Shown piece after piece: positions 51,905-61,828 of a stretch of 64,000 nucleotides of DNA. The stretch is from Streptomyces violaceorubidus (GTDB lineage: Bacteria; Actinomycetota; Actinomycetes; Streptomycetales; Streptomycetaceae). Where the stretch lies: the NCBI RefSeq assembly GCF_000717995.1, contig NZ_JODM01000030.1, forward strand, positions 62,001 to 126,000. Direction: 5' to 3'. Each line of letters starts with the position of its first letter. Positions within the stretch are counted from its first letter, which is position 1. The position numbers and the translations under genes were made by a program. The notes under the pieces are model-generated. The model was not told the DNA's origin. It did no database searches and worked only from the letters and a program-made list of their open reading frames with translations.

Positions 51905-53167
51905 GTGACCAGCAACGAGAGCGCCGTCAGGCCCGCGCTCGGCGTCCATTCCGAAGTCGGCAGGCTGCGCAAGGTCCTGGTGTGCTCCCCCGGCCTGGCG
52001 CACCGGCGGCTGACCCCCACCAACTCCGACGAGCTGCTCTTCGACGACGTCATGTGGGTGGAGAACGCCCAGCGCGACCATGCCGCCTTCGTCGGTGAAC
52101 TGCGCCGGCGCGGGGTGGAGGTGGTCGAGCTGCACGACCTGCTGGCGCAGATCATGGCCCTTCCACAGGCCAAGGCGTGGCTCCTGGACCGCAAGATCGT
52201 CGCCAACCAAGTCGGCATCGGCCTGATCGACGCGACCCGCGCCTATCTGGAGACCCTCTCGCCCAGGGAGCTCGCCGAGTACCTCGTCGGCGGGCTCGCC
52301 ACCGGCGACCTGCCCGAGGACTTCCGCTCCCCGCACCTCTCGCTCGCCCGCGAGTCCACCGGCGCCCGCGAGTACCTGATGCCCCCGCTGCCGAACACCC
52401 TGTACACGAGGGACACCACCTGCTGGCTGTACGGCGGTCTCACCCTCAACCCGCTGTACTGGCCCGCACGGCACGACGAGACGCTGCTGATGAAGGCGAT
52501 CTACACCTTCCACCCCGACTTCAAGGGCTCGACCGTGTGGTGGGGCGACCCCGAGCAGGACTGGGGGCAGGCCACCTTCGAGGGCGGCGACATCATGCCG
52601 GTGGGCAACGGGGTCGTCCTCATGGGCATGAGCGAGCGCACCTCGCGGCAGGCCGTCACCCAGGTCGCCGCCGCGCTCTTCCGCAACGGCGCCGCCGAGC
52701 ACGTCGTCGTCGCCGGGATGCCGAAGCTGCGGTCCGCCATGCACCTGGACACGGTCTTCACCTTCGCCGACCGGGACGTGGTGACCCTCTACCCCCGCAT
52801 CATGGACGCGGTGCACACCTTCTCGCTGCGTCCCGGCGACCGGGCCCCCGGCTTCGACGTCGTCGACGAGGGGACGACGCCCTTCGTCGACGTGGTCGCC
52901 AAGGCGCTCGGGCTGGCGAAGCTGCGGGTGGTGGAGACGGGCGGCGACGCCTACGCCTCCGAGCGCCAGCAGTGGGACAGCGGCAACAACGCCGTCGCGG
53001 TGGAACCGGGCGTGGTGTTCACCTACGACCGCAACACCCTCACCAACGCCCTGTTGCGCGAGGCCCGGGTGGAGGTCGTCACCATCGTGGGCGCGGAACT
53101 GGGCCGGGGGCGCGGCGGAGGGCACTGCATGACGTGTCCGCTGGTGCGCGACCCCGTCGACTTCTGA
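51905..53167 (+). CDS. arcA: Arginine deiminase
   Basis: A 420-residue guanidino-group hydrolase that converts arginine to citrulline and ammonia, the first step of the ADI pathway. Active-site segments are '[17 protein letters not shown]', '[20 protein letters not shown]', '[13 protein letters not shown]' and the nucleophile Cys408 in '[11 protein letters not shown]'. The GTG at 51905 follows AAGGAGG. The partner antiporter just upstream is broken, and no arcB or arcC gene is in the window, so the pathway's energy yield depends on genes elsewhere or the enzyme serves another role such as arginine breakdown or pH defence. Confidence 0.96.
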   Translation: MTSNESAVRPALGVHSEVGRLRKVLVCSPGLAHRRLTPTNSDELLFDDVMWVENAQRDHAAFVGELRRRGVEVVELHDLLAQIMALPQAKAWLLDRKIVANQVGIGLIDATRAYLETLSPRELAEYLVGGLATGDLPEDFRSPHLSLARESTGAREYLMPPLPNTLYTRDTTCWLYGGLTLNPLYWPARHDETLLMKAIYTFHPDFKGSTVWWGDPEQDWGQATFEGGDIMPVGNGVVLMGMSERTSRQAVTQVAAALFRNGAAEHVVVAGMPKLRSAMHLDTVFTFADRDVVTLYPRIMDAVHTFSLRPGDRAPGFDVVDEGTTPFVDVVAKALGLAKLRVVETGGDAYASERQQWDSGNNAVAVEPGVVFTYDRNTLTNALLREARVEVVTIVGAELGRGRGGGHCMTCPLVRDPVDF

Positions 53168-53205
53168 CCCCGGCCAACGCGCGGCCCGTCAGCGCCTCAG
53201 CGGCC

Positions 53206-53487
53206 TCAGCGGCAGAACCCGTACGCCTGCTCCAGCCACCGGTGCAGTGCCGTGTGCACGCTGCCGGGGAGCAGGCTGAGCTGCTCGATGGCGGCCCGGT
53301 CCCCCGCCGAGGGCGCGATGCCGGCGGCGGTCAGCAGCGCGAGCAGGTCGAGGCGGCGCAGGTCGACGGGGTCGACGCGGCAGGGGACGCGCCGGGCGGG
53401 GTCGGGCGGCTGGAGCAGGAAGTCGCCCGTGTCGCGGGCGCGCGAGTGCGTCGGGGCGGCGGCGGTCGGAGCAGTCGTCGGGTGCAT
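53206..53487 (-). CDS. Small hypothetical protein
   Basis: A 93-residue protein with no recognised family. 'DFLLQPPDPARRVPCRVDPV' leads to a helical C-terminal half, 'LLALLTAAGIAPSAGDRAAI' and 'QLSLLPGSVHTALHRWLEQA', resembling a small Leu-rich regulatory or peptide-modification domain. The ATG at 53487 has a GGAGG site 8 nt upstream. It converges on arcA with a 38-bp gap. Coding-like composition and a good ribosome site support it. Confidence 0.65.
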   Translation of the reverse strand: MHPTTAPTAAAPTHSRARDTGDFLLQPPDPARRVPCRVDPVDLRRLDLLALLTAAGIAPSAGDRAAIEQLSLLPGSVHTALHRWLEQAYGFCR

Positions 53488-53782
53488 ACCGCGGTCCTCC
53501 ACGTGAGGGGGCGCCCGGTCGGGTCGCCGTTCTTGACGGCATGAGACACCGGGGCGCGGACGGCGGTTGCGGGCCCCGGCGGGGACCACACGGGGGATGC
53601 AATCGGCGTCTTGTCGCACGAACCGGACGGCCGGGCGGATGCCCGTCCCGGCGCCCAGGTCGGCGCCCCGCAGGACCCGGCCGCTGCTCCGTACGAGTGG
53701 TGCGTTCCCGGACACGGTCGTACGGTCGGAACGAAGAACGGGGAAGGCGGAGACAAGCGACCCCGAGACGGCGGGAGCAGAC
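53488..53782. other. 295-nt divergent intergenic region
   Basis: Between two small divergent genes. It should hold both promoters; no convincing boxes, palindromes or extra gene were found. Confidence 0.4.
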
Positions 53783-54241
53783 ATGGGCAGGAACCCGATG
53801 AGGACAGCGGTCACACTCTGTGCCGCCGCCGCGCTCGCGGTACCCCTGGGCACGGCCTTCGCCGCACCGTCGGCACAGCCTGCGGCGCGGACCCAGCAGA
53901 CGGGGGATCCAGTGCTGGTCGACTGCTCCGGGCAGCCGCAGATCGGACCCGAGGCGTACGTGCTCGCCTGCGGCGACGGCAACAGCCGGCTGGTCTCCCT
54001 GCGCTGGTTCCGCTGGGACCCGCAGGCCGCCGTGGGCCGCGGCACGAACGCCGTCAACGACTGCGACCCGTACTGCGCCGCGGGCGCCTTCCACTCCTAC
54101 CCGGTGACCGTGCGGCTCGACATGCCGACGGGCGGGGAGCAGGGCACGGGCCAGGCGCACTTCACGCGGATCACCCTCACGTACACCGACGGCAGGCCGG
54201 ACGGGTCCCCGCGCACGGTGACCTACCCCCTGCCCGGCTGA
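53783..54241 (+). CDS. Small secreted protein
   Basis: A 152-residue exported protein with a clear Sec signal (basic start, 'AVTLCAAAALAVPLGTAFAA' hydrophobic core and AxA site near residue 29). The mature part has four cysteines ('VLVDCSG', 'VLACGDGNS', 'NDCDPYCAAGAF'), suggesting two disulfides, and beta-strand segments 'YPVTVRLDMP' and 'FTRITLTYTDG'. It resembles small secreted Streptomyces proteins of unknown role. The ATG at 53783 has a GGGAG site; an ATG five codons later is possible. Confidence 0.85.
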   Translation: MGRNPMRTAVTLCAAAALAVPLGTAFAAPSAQPAARTQQTGDPVLVDCSGQPQIGPEAYVLACGDGNSRLVSLRWFRWDPQAAVGRGTNAVNDCDPYCAAGAFHSYPVTVRLDMPTGGEQGTGQAHFTRITLTYTDGRPDGSPRTVTYPLPG

Positions 54242-54264
54242 CGGTCCGCCGGACCGGGACCCGG

Positions 54265-56640
54265 TCACTCCGGCAGCACCAGCCGGCAGGTGTCGCCCGG
54301 CTGGAGGCGCACCTCGCGGTCCGGCAGCCGGACGTCGATCGGCAGTGGTCCGGCCGCGGGCACGGCGATCTCCAGCCGGCCGTGCTCCAGCCGGAACCGC
54401 ACCCCCCAGTGGCCCTGGTAGCGCACGGAGAAGCCGTACGACGACAGCTCCGGCAGCGGCACCGGGTCCAGCCACAGGGCGCCCGCGCGGGTCTCCAGGC
54501 CGGTCAGGCAGCGCTGGACGAGGTCGAGGGTGCCCGCCATGGCACCGAGATGGATGCCCTCGCCCGTGGTGCCGCCCTGGAGGTCGGCGACGTCGCCCTT
54601 GAGCGCCTCCTGGAAGTACGTCCAGGCCTCGGCACGGCGGGCGCGGGCCAGGATCCAGCCGTGGACGAGTCCGCTGAGGGTGGAGCCGTGGCTGGTGCGG
54701 GCCAGGTAGTGGTCGACGGTGCGCTGCCAGGTCCGCTCGTCGAGCCGGTAGCCCAACCGTCCGAACAGCGAACGCAGTTCCGCCGGGGAGAACAGGTAGC
54801 CCAGCATGAGGACGTCGGCCTGTTTGGACGCCTGGTAGTTGTTGACGCTGTCGTTCTCGGCCTCCAGGAGACGGTCGAGGCGCCGGATGTCGCCGTACCG
54901 CTCGCGGTAGCCCGCCCAGTCGAGTTCGGTGAGATCGCCGTACCCCTCGAACTGGCTGACGACGCCCTCGTGGAAGGGGACGTGGAGGGTGCGGGAGACG
55001 CTGTCCCACTGTTCCAGTTCCGCGTCGTCCAGGGCGGTGCGCTCGACGAGTTCACGACGGCGGGGCTCGGGCAGGTCGGCGAGGACGTCGAGGGTGCGGG
55101 ACAGCACCCAGGCGGCGGTGACGTTGGTGTAGGCGTTGTCGTCCAGGCCCGGCCGGTCGGCGCCGGGGTAGGCCTCGTGGTACTCGTCGGGGCCGACGAC
55201 GCCCCGGATGCGGTGCCGGCCCAACCGGTCGTCCCAGGCGGCACAGTCGGCCCAGAAGCGCGCGATCTGCAACAGCATCTCGGCGCCCTTGGTGTGCAGG
55301 AACTCGGCGTCGCCGCTCGATTCGCAGTACTGCCACACGTTGTACGCGATGGCCGAGCCCACGTGGTGCTGGAGGTGGGAGTGGTCAGGGAGCCAGCGGC
55401 CCGAGCGCGGATTGAGGTGCAGTTGCTGGGTCTCCTCGCGGCCGTCGCTGCCGCTCTGCCAGGGGTAGAGCGCGCCGCGCCTGCCGATCGCGCGGGCCGC
55501 GGAGCGGGCCCTGTGCAGACGGCGGTGCCGGTAGTGCAGCAGGGCGCGGGAGACCTCGGGGAAGTGCAGGTTCAGGTAGGGCAGGACGAACAGCTCGTCC
55601 CAGAAGACATGGCCGCGGTAGGCCTCTCCGTGCAGCCCGCGCGCCGGTACGCCCACGTCGAGGTCGGCGGTGTGCGGGGAGAGGGTCTGCAGCACGTGGA
55701 AGAGGTGCAGGCGCAGGATGTTGCCCGCCTCGCCGGGGACGTCCAGTTCGGCGCGGCGCCACAACTGGCCCCAGGCGGTGCGGTGGGCCACCAGCAGGTC
55801 GTCGAAGCCGGGGGCCTCGGCCACCCGGTCGACGGCGGCCTGCACCGGGTCGCTGATCGCCATGTCGCGCGAGGTGTGCAGGGCGACGACCTTGTCGACG
55901 GTGGCGGTGCGGCCCGGTTCGGCGCGCAGGGCGGTGCGCTGGGTGACGCACAGGTGCTCGCGGGCCGCGGTGACCGGCGCGTCCGCCGTGGTGCGGGCGG
56001 CCATGCCGATCCGGATGTCCGAGGTGCGGGTCCGGCAGCGCAGCCACACGGTGTGGTCGTCGGCGCTGTCGGTGTGCACGTGGGTGAGGTGGTGTCCGTC
56101 GAGGTCCCGGTAGCGCGGCACCCCTGAGTTGGTGACGCCGGCGTCGAGGGCCGCCTCCACCTCCAGTTCGACGGGGCCGCCCTCGGCGGTGAACTCCGTG
56201 CGCAGGGCGGCGAGATGGGGATCGGCCATGTGCACCACGCGCAGTTGGCGCACGGACAGCACGCGTTCCCCGTCGAGCCCGAACCGGGTGAGGCGCTCCA
56301 GGACGCCCGACTCCAGGTGCACGGTCTGACGGTGGTCGAGCACCTCGGCGGTGTCGGGGGTGAGCCAGTCCCCTCCGGTGGGTCTGAAGCGCAGCGGCAG
56401 CCAGTTCGGGAGGTTGACCATGTCCTCGTTCTCGACCTCGCGCCCCGCGACGGTGGAGGTGAGCCGGTTGTAGCAGCCGGCCACGTAGGTGCCCGGGTAG
56501 TGCACGTCGTCGGCGGCGCATTCGGGCAGGGCCCCGCGGGTGGCGAAGTAACCGTTGCCGAGGGTGCACAGGGACTCGCGCAGCCGCTCCTCGGCGGCGT
56601 CGTAGTGGTCGTAGTCCCAGGTCGAGGGGGTCGCGGTCAC
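54265..56640 (-). CDS. GH65 family glycoside phosphorylase/hydrolase
   Basis: A 791-residue GH65 enzyme of the maltose/trehalose/kojibiose phosphorylase family. An N-terminal beta-sandwich ('[18 protein letters not shown]') precedes an (alpha/alpha)6 barrel with '[20 protein letters not shown]' and the general-acid Glu (about 486) in '[14 protein letters not shown]'. The phosphate-binding loop '[18 protein letters not shown]' favours a phosphorylase. It should split an alpha-glucoside disaccharide into beta-glucose 1-phosphate and sugar. No beta-phosphoglucomutase is adjacent. The GTG at 56640 overlaps the phosphoketolase stop (GTGA). Confidence 0.92.
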   Translation of the reverse strand: MTATPSTWDYDHYDAAEERLRESLCTLGNGYFATRGALPECAADDVHYPGTYVAGCYNRLTSTVAGREVENEDMVNLPNWLPLRFRPTGGDWLTPDTAEVLDHRQTVHLESGVLERLTRFGLDGERVLSVRQLRVVHMADPHLAALRTEFTAEGGPVELEVEAALDAGVTNSGVPRYRDLDGHHLTHVHTDSADDHTVWLRCRTRTSDIRIGMAARTTADAPVTAAREHLCVTQRTALRAEPGRTATVDKVVALHTSRDMAISDPVQAAVDRVAEAPGFDDLLVAHRTAWGQLWRRAELDVPGEAGNILRLHLFHVLQTLSPHTADLDVGVPARGLHGEAYRGHVFWDELFVLPYLNLHFPEVSRALLHYRHRRLHRARSAARAIGRRGALYPWQSGSDGREETQQLHLNPRSGRWLPDHSHLQHHVGSAIAYNVWQYCESSGDAEFLHTKGAEMLLQIARFWADCAAWDDRLGRHRIRGVVGPDEYHEAYPGADRPGLDDNAYTNVTAAWVLSRTLDVLADLPEPRRRELVERTALDDAELEQWDSVSRTLHVPFHEGVVSQFEGYGDLTELDWAGYRERYGDIRRLDRLLEAENDSVNNYQASKQADVLMLGYLFSPAELRSLFGRLGYRLDERTWQRTVDHYLARTSHGSTLSGLVHGWILARARRAEAWTYFQEALKGDVADLQGGTTGEGIHLGAMAGTLDLVQRCLTGLETRAGALWLDPVPLPELSSYGFSVRYQGHWGVRFRLEHGRLEIAVPAAGPLPIDVRLPDREVRLQPGDTCRLVLPE

Positions 56641-59027
56641 CGCGAGCCCGACCAGGTCCAGTCGGCCACCTCGGGCAGGTCCACGCCGTGCTCGCGGATC
56701 CACTCGTGGTGTCGCAGCCTGGCGTCCTCCATCCGCTGCCGTACGGCCGCCGCGCGCACCGCGAGGCCGGGCACCCGGTCGATGACGTCCATGACCAGGC
56801 GGTAGCGGTCCAGGTCGTTGCCGACCACCATGTCGAACGGGGTGGTGGTGGTCCCGATCTCCTTGTACCCGCGCACGTGCAGCTGGGCGTGGCCGGTGCG
56901 CCGGTAGGCGAGCCGGTGGATCAGCCAGGGGTAGCCGTGGTAGGCGAAGATCACCGGTTTGTCGGCGGTGAACAGTCCGTCGTACTCGAAGTCGCTCATG
57001 CCGTGCGGGTGTTCCCCGCTGGGCAGCAGGCGGGCGATGTCCACCACGTTCACCACGCGTACGGCGAGGTCGGGCAGGTGGCGGCGGACGAGCTGGGCGG
57101 CGGCCAGCACCTCCTGGGTCGGGACGTCGCCCGCGCAGGCGAGCACCACGTCGGGCTCGCGGGTGCCGTCCTCGGTGCCGGCCCAGTCCCAGATGCCGGC
57201 GTCCCGCGCGCAGTGCACCTTCGCCTGCTCCATGGTCAGCCAGTCGAAGCAGGGCTGTTTGCCGGCCACGATCACGTTGACGTAGTCGCGGCTGCGCAGG
57301 GCGTGGTCGGCGACGGAGAGCAGGGTGTTGGCGTCCGGCGGCAGGTAGACCCGGACCGCCTCGGGGCTCTTGTTGAGGATGTGGTCGACGAAGCCGGGGT
57401 CCTGGTGGGAGAAGCCGTTGTGGTCCTGGCGCCACACGTGGGAGGTGAGCAGGTAGTTGAGGGAGGCGATGGGTGCGCGCCAGGGCAGGCGGCGGGTCAC
57501 GCGCAGCCATTTGACGTGCTGGTTGACCATCGAGTCGACGATGTGGACGAACGCCTCGTAGCAGGAGAACAGTCCGTGCCGTCCGGTGAGGAGGTAGCCC
57601 TCCAGCCAGCCCTGGCAGGTGTGTTCGGACAGGATCTCCATCACCCGGCCGTGCCGGTCCAGGTCCTCGTCGACGGGCAGCGTCCGCTCCTGCCAGGCCT
57701 TGCCGCTGGCGGCGTAGACGGCCTGGAGGCGGTTGGAGGCGGTCTCGTCGGGGCCGACGAGCCGGAAGTCGCGCCGGTCGGCAGTGGCGTCCATGACCTC
57801 CCTGAGCAGGTCGCCGAGGACCCGGGTGGGCTCGTGCATGCTCGCCCCGGGCGTGTCGACGGGCACGGCGTACGTCTCCAGTGCGGGCAGGGGCAGCTCG
57901 CGCAGCAGAAGGCCGCCGTTGGCGAAGGGCGTGGCGCCGAGGCGGCGCGGTCCCTCGGGGACGGCGGCGAGGACGGCGGGCCGCGGCGCTCCGGCGTCGT
58001 CGAACAGTTCCTCGGGGCGGTAGGAGCGCAGCCACTGCTCCAGCTGCGCGAGGTGCTCCGGGTCGGTGCGTACGGCGGACAGGGGCACCTGGTGGGCGCG
58101 CCAGGTGTTCTCCACGGGGAGTCCGTCGACCTCGGCGGGGCCGGTCCAGCCCTTGGGGGTGCGCAGGACGATCATCGGCCAGCGGGGGCGGCCGGTGGCG
58201 CCCTCCTCCCGGGCGGCCCGCTGGATCGCGGCGACGCGGTCCAGGGCGGTGTCCATGGCGCGGGCCGTCGCGCGGTGGACGGCGGCCGGGTCGTCGCCGG
58301 TGACGTGGATCGGGTCGTGGCCGTAGCCGCGCAGGAGTTCGTCGAGCTCGCTCTCGGGGAGGCGGGCGAGGACCGTCGGGTTGGCGATCTTGTAGCCGTT
58401 GAGGTGCAGGATCGGCAGGACGGCGCCGTCGTGCACCGGGTCGAGGAACTTGTTGGAGTGCCAGGACGTCGCGAGCGGCCCGGTCTCCGCCTCGCCGTCG
58501 CCGATCACGCAGGCGACCACCAGATCCGGGTGGTCGAAGGCGGCTCCGTAGGCGTGCGAGAGCGCATAGCCCAGCTCGCCGCCCTCGTGGATCGAGCCGG
58601 GCGTCTCGGGTGCGACGTGGCTGGGCACGCCGCCGGGGAAGGAGAACTGCTTGAACAGCCGGGCCATGCCCTCGGCGTCCCGGGTGACGTCCGGGTAGGT
58701 CTCGGTGTACGAGCCCTCCAGCCAGGCGTTGGCCAGTACGGCGGGGCCGCCGTGGCCGGGGCCCCAGACGCACAGGGCGTTCAGGTCGCGGGCCTTGATG
58801 ACCCGGTTGAGGTGGGTGTGGACGAGGTTGAGGCCGGGCGAGGTGCCCCAGTGGCCGAGCAGGCGGGGCTTGATGTGCTCGGGCCGCAGGGGTTCGGCCA
58901 GCAGGGGGTTGGCCAGCAGGTAGATCTGGCCGACGGCGAGGTAGTTCGCGGCGCGCCAGTGGGCGTCCAGGTGGGCGAGCTCCTCGTCGGTGAGCTCGGC
59001 GGGCGCCTGCTGCGTGTCGACGGACAT
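56637..59027 (-). CDS. xfp: Xylulose-5-phosphate/fructose-6-phosphate phosphoketolase
   Basis: A 796-residue thiamine-diphosphate enzyme that cleaves Xu5P (and perhaps F6P) with phosphate to acetyl phosphate. The ThDP-binding region is '[20 protein letters not shown]' and '[17 protein letters not shown]'; other signatures are '[20 protein letters not shown]', '[20 protein letters not shown]', '[19 protein letters not shown]' and '[19 protein letters not shown]'. The ATG at 59027 follows GGAAGGA. It is first gene of an operon with the GH65 phosphorylase; together they could convert disaccharide to acetyl-P by ATP-sparing phosphate-driven steps (inference). Confidence 0.96.
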   Translation of the reverse strand: MSVDTQQAPAELTDEELAHLDAHWRAANYLAVGQIYLLANPLLAEPLRPEHIKPRLLGHWGTSPGLNLVHTHLNRVIKARDLNALCVWGPGHGGPAVLANAWLEGSYTETYPDVTRDAEGMARLFKQFSFPGGVPSHVAPETPGSIHEGGELGYALSHAYGAAFDHPDLVVACVIGDGEAETGPLATSWHSNKFLDPVHDGAVLPILHLNGYKIANPTVLARLPESELDELLRGYGHDPIHVTGDDPAAVHRATARAMDTALDRVAAIQRAAREEGATGRPRWPMIVLRTPKGWTGPAEVDGLPVENTWRAHQVPLSAVRTDPEHLAQLEQWLRSYRPEELFDDAGAPRPAVLAAVPEGPRRLGATPFANGGLLLRELPLPALETYAVPVDTPGASMHEPTRVLGDLLREVMDATADRRDFRLVGPDETASNRLQAVYAASGKAWQERTLPVDEDLDRHGRVMEILSEHTCQGWLEGYLLTGRHGLFSCYEAFVHIVDSMVNQHVKWLRVTRRLPWRAPIASLNYLLTSHVWRQDHNGFSHQDPGFVDHILNKSPEAVRVYLPPDANTLLSVADHALRSRDYVNVIVAGKQPCFDWLTMEQAKVHCARDAGIWDWAGTEDGTREPDVVLACAGDVPTQEVLAAAQLVRRHLPDLAVRVVNVVDIARLLPSGEHPHGMSDFEYDGLFTADKPVIFAYHGYPWLIHRLAYRRTGHAQLHVRGYKEIGTTTTPFDMVVGNDLDRYRLVMDVIDRVPGLAVRAAAVRQRMEDARLRHHEWIREHGVDLPEVADWTWSGSR

Positions 59028-59421
59028 CGGTGGTCCTTCCCTGTCGGGACAGCCGGTCGGGGCGCGCGGGCACGGGGTGCCCGTGCACATCCCAACCCTG
59101 CGCCGACCGGGCGGGTACCCGAGAGGGCCGTTCGGGTCACGCGGCGTTCCGAACGGGTCACGGGGCGCCGGTGCCAAGGGGTGGCGGGCGGCGGTACGCG
59201 ACGAGAACAGCACGGCCGTCACCGGCGCCGACCCCGGCGTCGACCGCGCTGGTGCAGCGGATACCCCGACTTCGGCGGCGCACACGGCAGTCGTTCGAAC
59301 CCGCGGCCGATCCTGACCCCGGACGGCGGTCCGAGGGGTGCGCGTCACCGCCGCCGCCCTGATCACCGGGCAGACGGCCGCCAATTTTGCATGCCGTGCA
59401 TCTTTGCATACCATGCAACTT
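59028..59421. other. 394-nt divergent intergenic region
   Basis: Between xfp and the TetR gene. Its right end holds two adjacent TTGCAT-type palindromes; the rest shows no gene or clear structure. Sequence near 59230-59350 has open but non-coding frames. Confidence 0.45.
59387..59418. promoter_or_regulatory. Double TetR operator
   Basis: TTGCAT-GCC-GTGCAT (59387-59401) and the perfect TTGCAT-ACC-ATGCAA (59404-59418) are two 15-bp elements whose centres are 17 bp apart. The second ends 3 bp before the regulator ATG, so autorepression is expected. Confidence 0.8.
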
Positions 59422-60072
59422 ATGTGGGAGAAAGGTGCCGCGGGGGGCGGTCTGCGGGAGCGGAAGAAGCGGGCCACCCGTGCCGCTCTGGCCGAGGCCG
59501 CGGTACGGCTCGCCGCCGAGCACGGGGCGGAGAAGGTCACCGTCGAGGCGATCAGCGCCGCGGCCGGAGTGTCCGTGCGTACCTTCTTCAACTACTTCGA
59601 GAGCCGCGACGACGCCTTCGTGGTGGTCGACGCGGAAGCGGGCGCACGCATGCGGCGCGCCGTCCTGGAAGCACCGGCCGGCCTCTCACCGCTGGAAGCC
59701 CTGCGCGGGGCCATGGCGGCGGAGCTGGCCGAGGCGGAACAGCAGCACGAACTCTGGCGGCTGTACGCCGAGGTCCTGCATGCCTCGCCGCACCTCCTGG
59801 CGCGCGGCGTCGGGGCCCACATGGCGGCCGAGGCGGACCTGGCGGACGCCATCGCCGAACGACTGCGCCGGGTCGGCGACCCGCACTCCACCGGTCCGGC
59901 TTCCGGGCCCGGAGCCGGGCTCTACCCGCGGCTGCTGGCCGCGGTGGCGGGCGCCGCGGTGCGCACCAGCATGGACCACTGGTCCGCCCACCAGGAGGAA
60001 GCCGCCTTCCTCGACGTCTTCCACGAGGTGTTCACCCTCCTCGCCGCCGGCCTCCCGGCACCCTCCGCGTAG
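59422..60072 (+). CDS. TetR-family transcriptional repressor
   Basis: A 216-residue TetR/AcrR regulator. The DNA-binding domain is '[20 protein letters not shown]' and '[20 protein letters not shown]', followed by a ligand-binding helical domain with a conserved-looking C-terminal pattern. The ATG at 59422 comes 3 bp after the operator and has no ribosome site, so the mRNA may be leaderless or start at a nearby ATG (59413). It lies 52 bp before an MFS exporter gene, its probable target, whose substrates may be the inducers. Confidence 0.93.
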   Translation: MWEKGAAGGGLRERKKRATRAALAEAAVRLAAEHGAEKVTVEAISAAAGVSVRTFFNYFESRDDAFVVVDAEAGARMRRAVLEAPAGLSPLEALRGAMAAELAEAEQQHELWRLYAEVLHASPHLLARGVGAHMAAEADLADAIAERLRRVGDPHSTGPASGPGAGLYPRLLAAVAGAAVRTSMDHWSAHQEEAAFLDVFHEVFTLLAAGLPAPSA

Positions 60073-60124
60073 CCTCCGTGCCGGGCTCGCGACCCTTCAG
60101 GACCCACCACACGAAAGAGATGCC

Positions 60125-61741
60125 GTGACCGCTGCTCAGGCGCCCGCCGAAGCGCCTCCCACCTCGATGTCCCACCGGCAGATACTCCAGGCCATGTCGG
60201 GCCTGATGGCCGGCATGTTCGTCGCGATCCTGGCCGGCACCGTCGTGGCCAACGCGCTGCCCACGATCATCGCCGACCTGGGCGCCAGCCAGTCCTCCTA
60301 CACGTGGGTCGTCACCTCCGAACTGCTGGCGATGACCGCGACGGTGCCCCTGTGGGGCAAGCTGTCCGACCTCTTCAACAAGAAGCTGCTGCTCCAGCTG
60401 TCGCTGAGCATGTTCGTGGTCGGCTCGCTGCTGGCCGGCTTCTCGCACGGCGTCGGCCTGCTCATCTTCAGCCGGGTGGTGCAGGGCATCGGCGCGGGTG
60501 GCCTGACCGCGCTCGCGCAGGTCGTGATGGCCTCCGTCATCCCGCCCCGCCAGCTGGGCAAGTACGCCGGCATCTTCGGTGCCGTCTTCGCCGTGGGCAC
60601 CGTGGCCGGACCGCTGGTCGGCGGCGTCCTGGTGGACACCTCGTGGCTGGGCTGGCGCTGGTGCTTCTTCATCGGCGTGCCGTTCGCGCTGCTCGCCATC
60701 GCCCTGCTCCAGCGCACCCTGCGCCTGCCCACGGTCAAGCGCCAGGTGCGCATCGACTGGCTCGGCGCCTTCCTGATCGTCGCCGGTGTCTGCGCTCTGC
60801 TGATCTGGGTGTCGCTGGCCGGCAACCACTTCGACTGGGCGTCCTGGCAGACCGGTGCCCTCACCGGCGGCGGCGTGCTGCTGCTGGTCGCCGCGGTGTT
60901 CGTCGAGTCCCGCACGCCCGAGCCGGTGATCCCGCTCGGCATCTTCAAGAACCGCACCGTCACGCTGACCACCGTCGCCAGCCTCCTGGTGGGTGTGGCC
61001 ATGTTCGGCGGGACGGTCTTCCTCTCGCAGTACTTCCAGATCTCGCTGGGCAAGTCGCCGACCGTCGCGGGTCTGATGAGCCTGCCGATGATCCTCGGGC
61101 TGCTGGTGTCCTCCACCGTCGCCGGACAGGTGATCAGCCGGACCGGCAAGTGGAAGCGGTACCTGGTGGCGGGCGCGGTGGTCATGTCCGTCGGTCTCGC
61201 GCTGCTGGCCACGATCGACGCGAAGACCAACTTCGGTCTGCTCAGCCTCTACATGGCGGTCCTGGGTGTCGGCGTCGGCATGCTGATGCAGAACCTGGTG
61301 CTGGCCGCCCAGAACGACGTGTCCGCGGCCGACCTGGGCGCCGCGACCTCCGTGCTGTCGTTCTTCCGCAGCATGGGCGGCACCATCGGCGTCAGCGTCC
61401 TCGGCGCGATCCTCGCCAACCGGGTCGCCAGTGAGACGGCCAAGGGACTCAGCTCCGCGGGCGTCACCGTCCCCGGCGGCGGTGGCGGCTCGGGCGAGGG
61501 CAGCGTCCCGGACATGTCCACGCTGCCCGCCCCGCTGCGGACGATCATCGAGCACGCCTACGCCGTCGCCACGGCCGACCTGTTCCTGATCGCCACGCCG
61601 TTCGCGGTGCTCGCGCTGGTCGCCGTCGTGTTCATCAAGGAGAAGCCGCTGAAGACCACCAGCGGCATGGAGCGCCTGGCCGAGGAGGCCGGCGAGGGCC
61701 CCACCGCGCCGACCGGCAAGAACCCGGCGCCCGTCGCCTGA
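60125..61741 (+). CDS. MFS drug-efflux transporter, DHA2 (14-TM) family
   Basis: A 538-residue proton-driven exporter. The 14 helices include motif A 'LWGKLSDLFNKKLLLQLSLS', motif B/C-like 'RVVQGIGAGGLTALAQVVMA' and 'GAVFAVGTVAGPLVGGVLVD', and the DHA2-type C-terminal half with 'LVLAAQNDVSAADLGAATSV' and 'FFRSMGGTIGVSVLGAILAN'. The Gly-rich loop near 447-455 is extracytoplasmic. The GTG at 60125 starts 52 bp after tetR. It is a multidrug-type pump; which compounds it moves is unknown. Confidence 0.94.
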   Translation: MTAAQAPAEAPPTSMSHRQILQAMSGLMAGMFVAILAGTVVANALPTIIADLGASQSSYTWVVTSELLAMTATVPLWGKLSDLFNKKLLLQLSLSMFVVGSLLAGFSHGVGLLIFSRVVQGIGAGGLTALAQVVMASVIPPRQLGKYAGIFGAVFAVGTVAGPLVGGVLVDTSWLGWRWCFFIGVPFALLAIALLQRTLRLPTVKRQVRIDWLGAFLIVAGVCALLIWVSLAGNHFDWASWQTGALTGGGVLLLVAAVFVESRTPEPVIPLGIFKNRTVTLTTVASLLVGVAMFGGTVFLSQYFQISLGKSPTVAGLMSLPMILGLLVSSTVAGQVISRTGKWKRYLVAGAVVMSVGLALLATIDAKTNFGLLSLYMAVLGVGVGMLMQNLVLAAQNDVSAADLGAATSVLSFFRSMGGTIGVSVLGAILANRVASETAKGLSSAGVTVPGGGGGSGEGSVPDMSTLPAPLRTIIEHAYAVATADLFLIATPFAVLALVAVVFIKEKPLKTTSGMERLAEEAGEGPTAPTGKNPAPVA

Positions 61742-61764
61742 TGGAGGCGGCCGACGAGAAGGCA

Positions 61765-61801
61765 GCGGGGCCGCCCGTCCGATCCGGACGGGCGGCCCCG
61801 C
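61765..61801. terminator. Very strong hairpin terminator
   Basis: A perfect 17-bp inverted repeat (61765-61781 with 61785-61801) with a 3-nt centre, between the convergent MFS and propeller genes. Confidence 0.92.
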
Positions 61802-61828
61802 CGTCGTGTGCGGCGGCGTGCCGCGGGG

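Noticed and set aside
53611..56127. 838-residue plus-strand ORF
   Set aside because: Antisense to GH65 and overlapping the secreted-protein gene in another frame; no domain seen.
56688..60128. 1146-residue plus-strand ORF
   Set aside because: Antisense to phosphoketolase and overlapping tetR in another frame.
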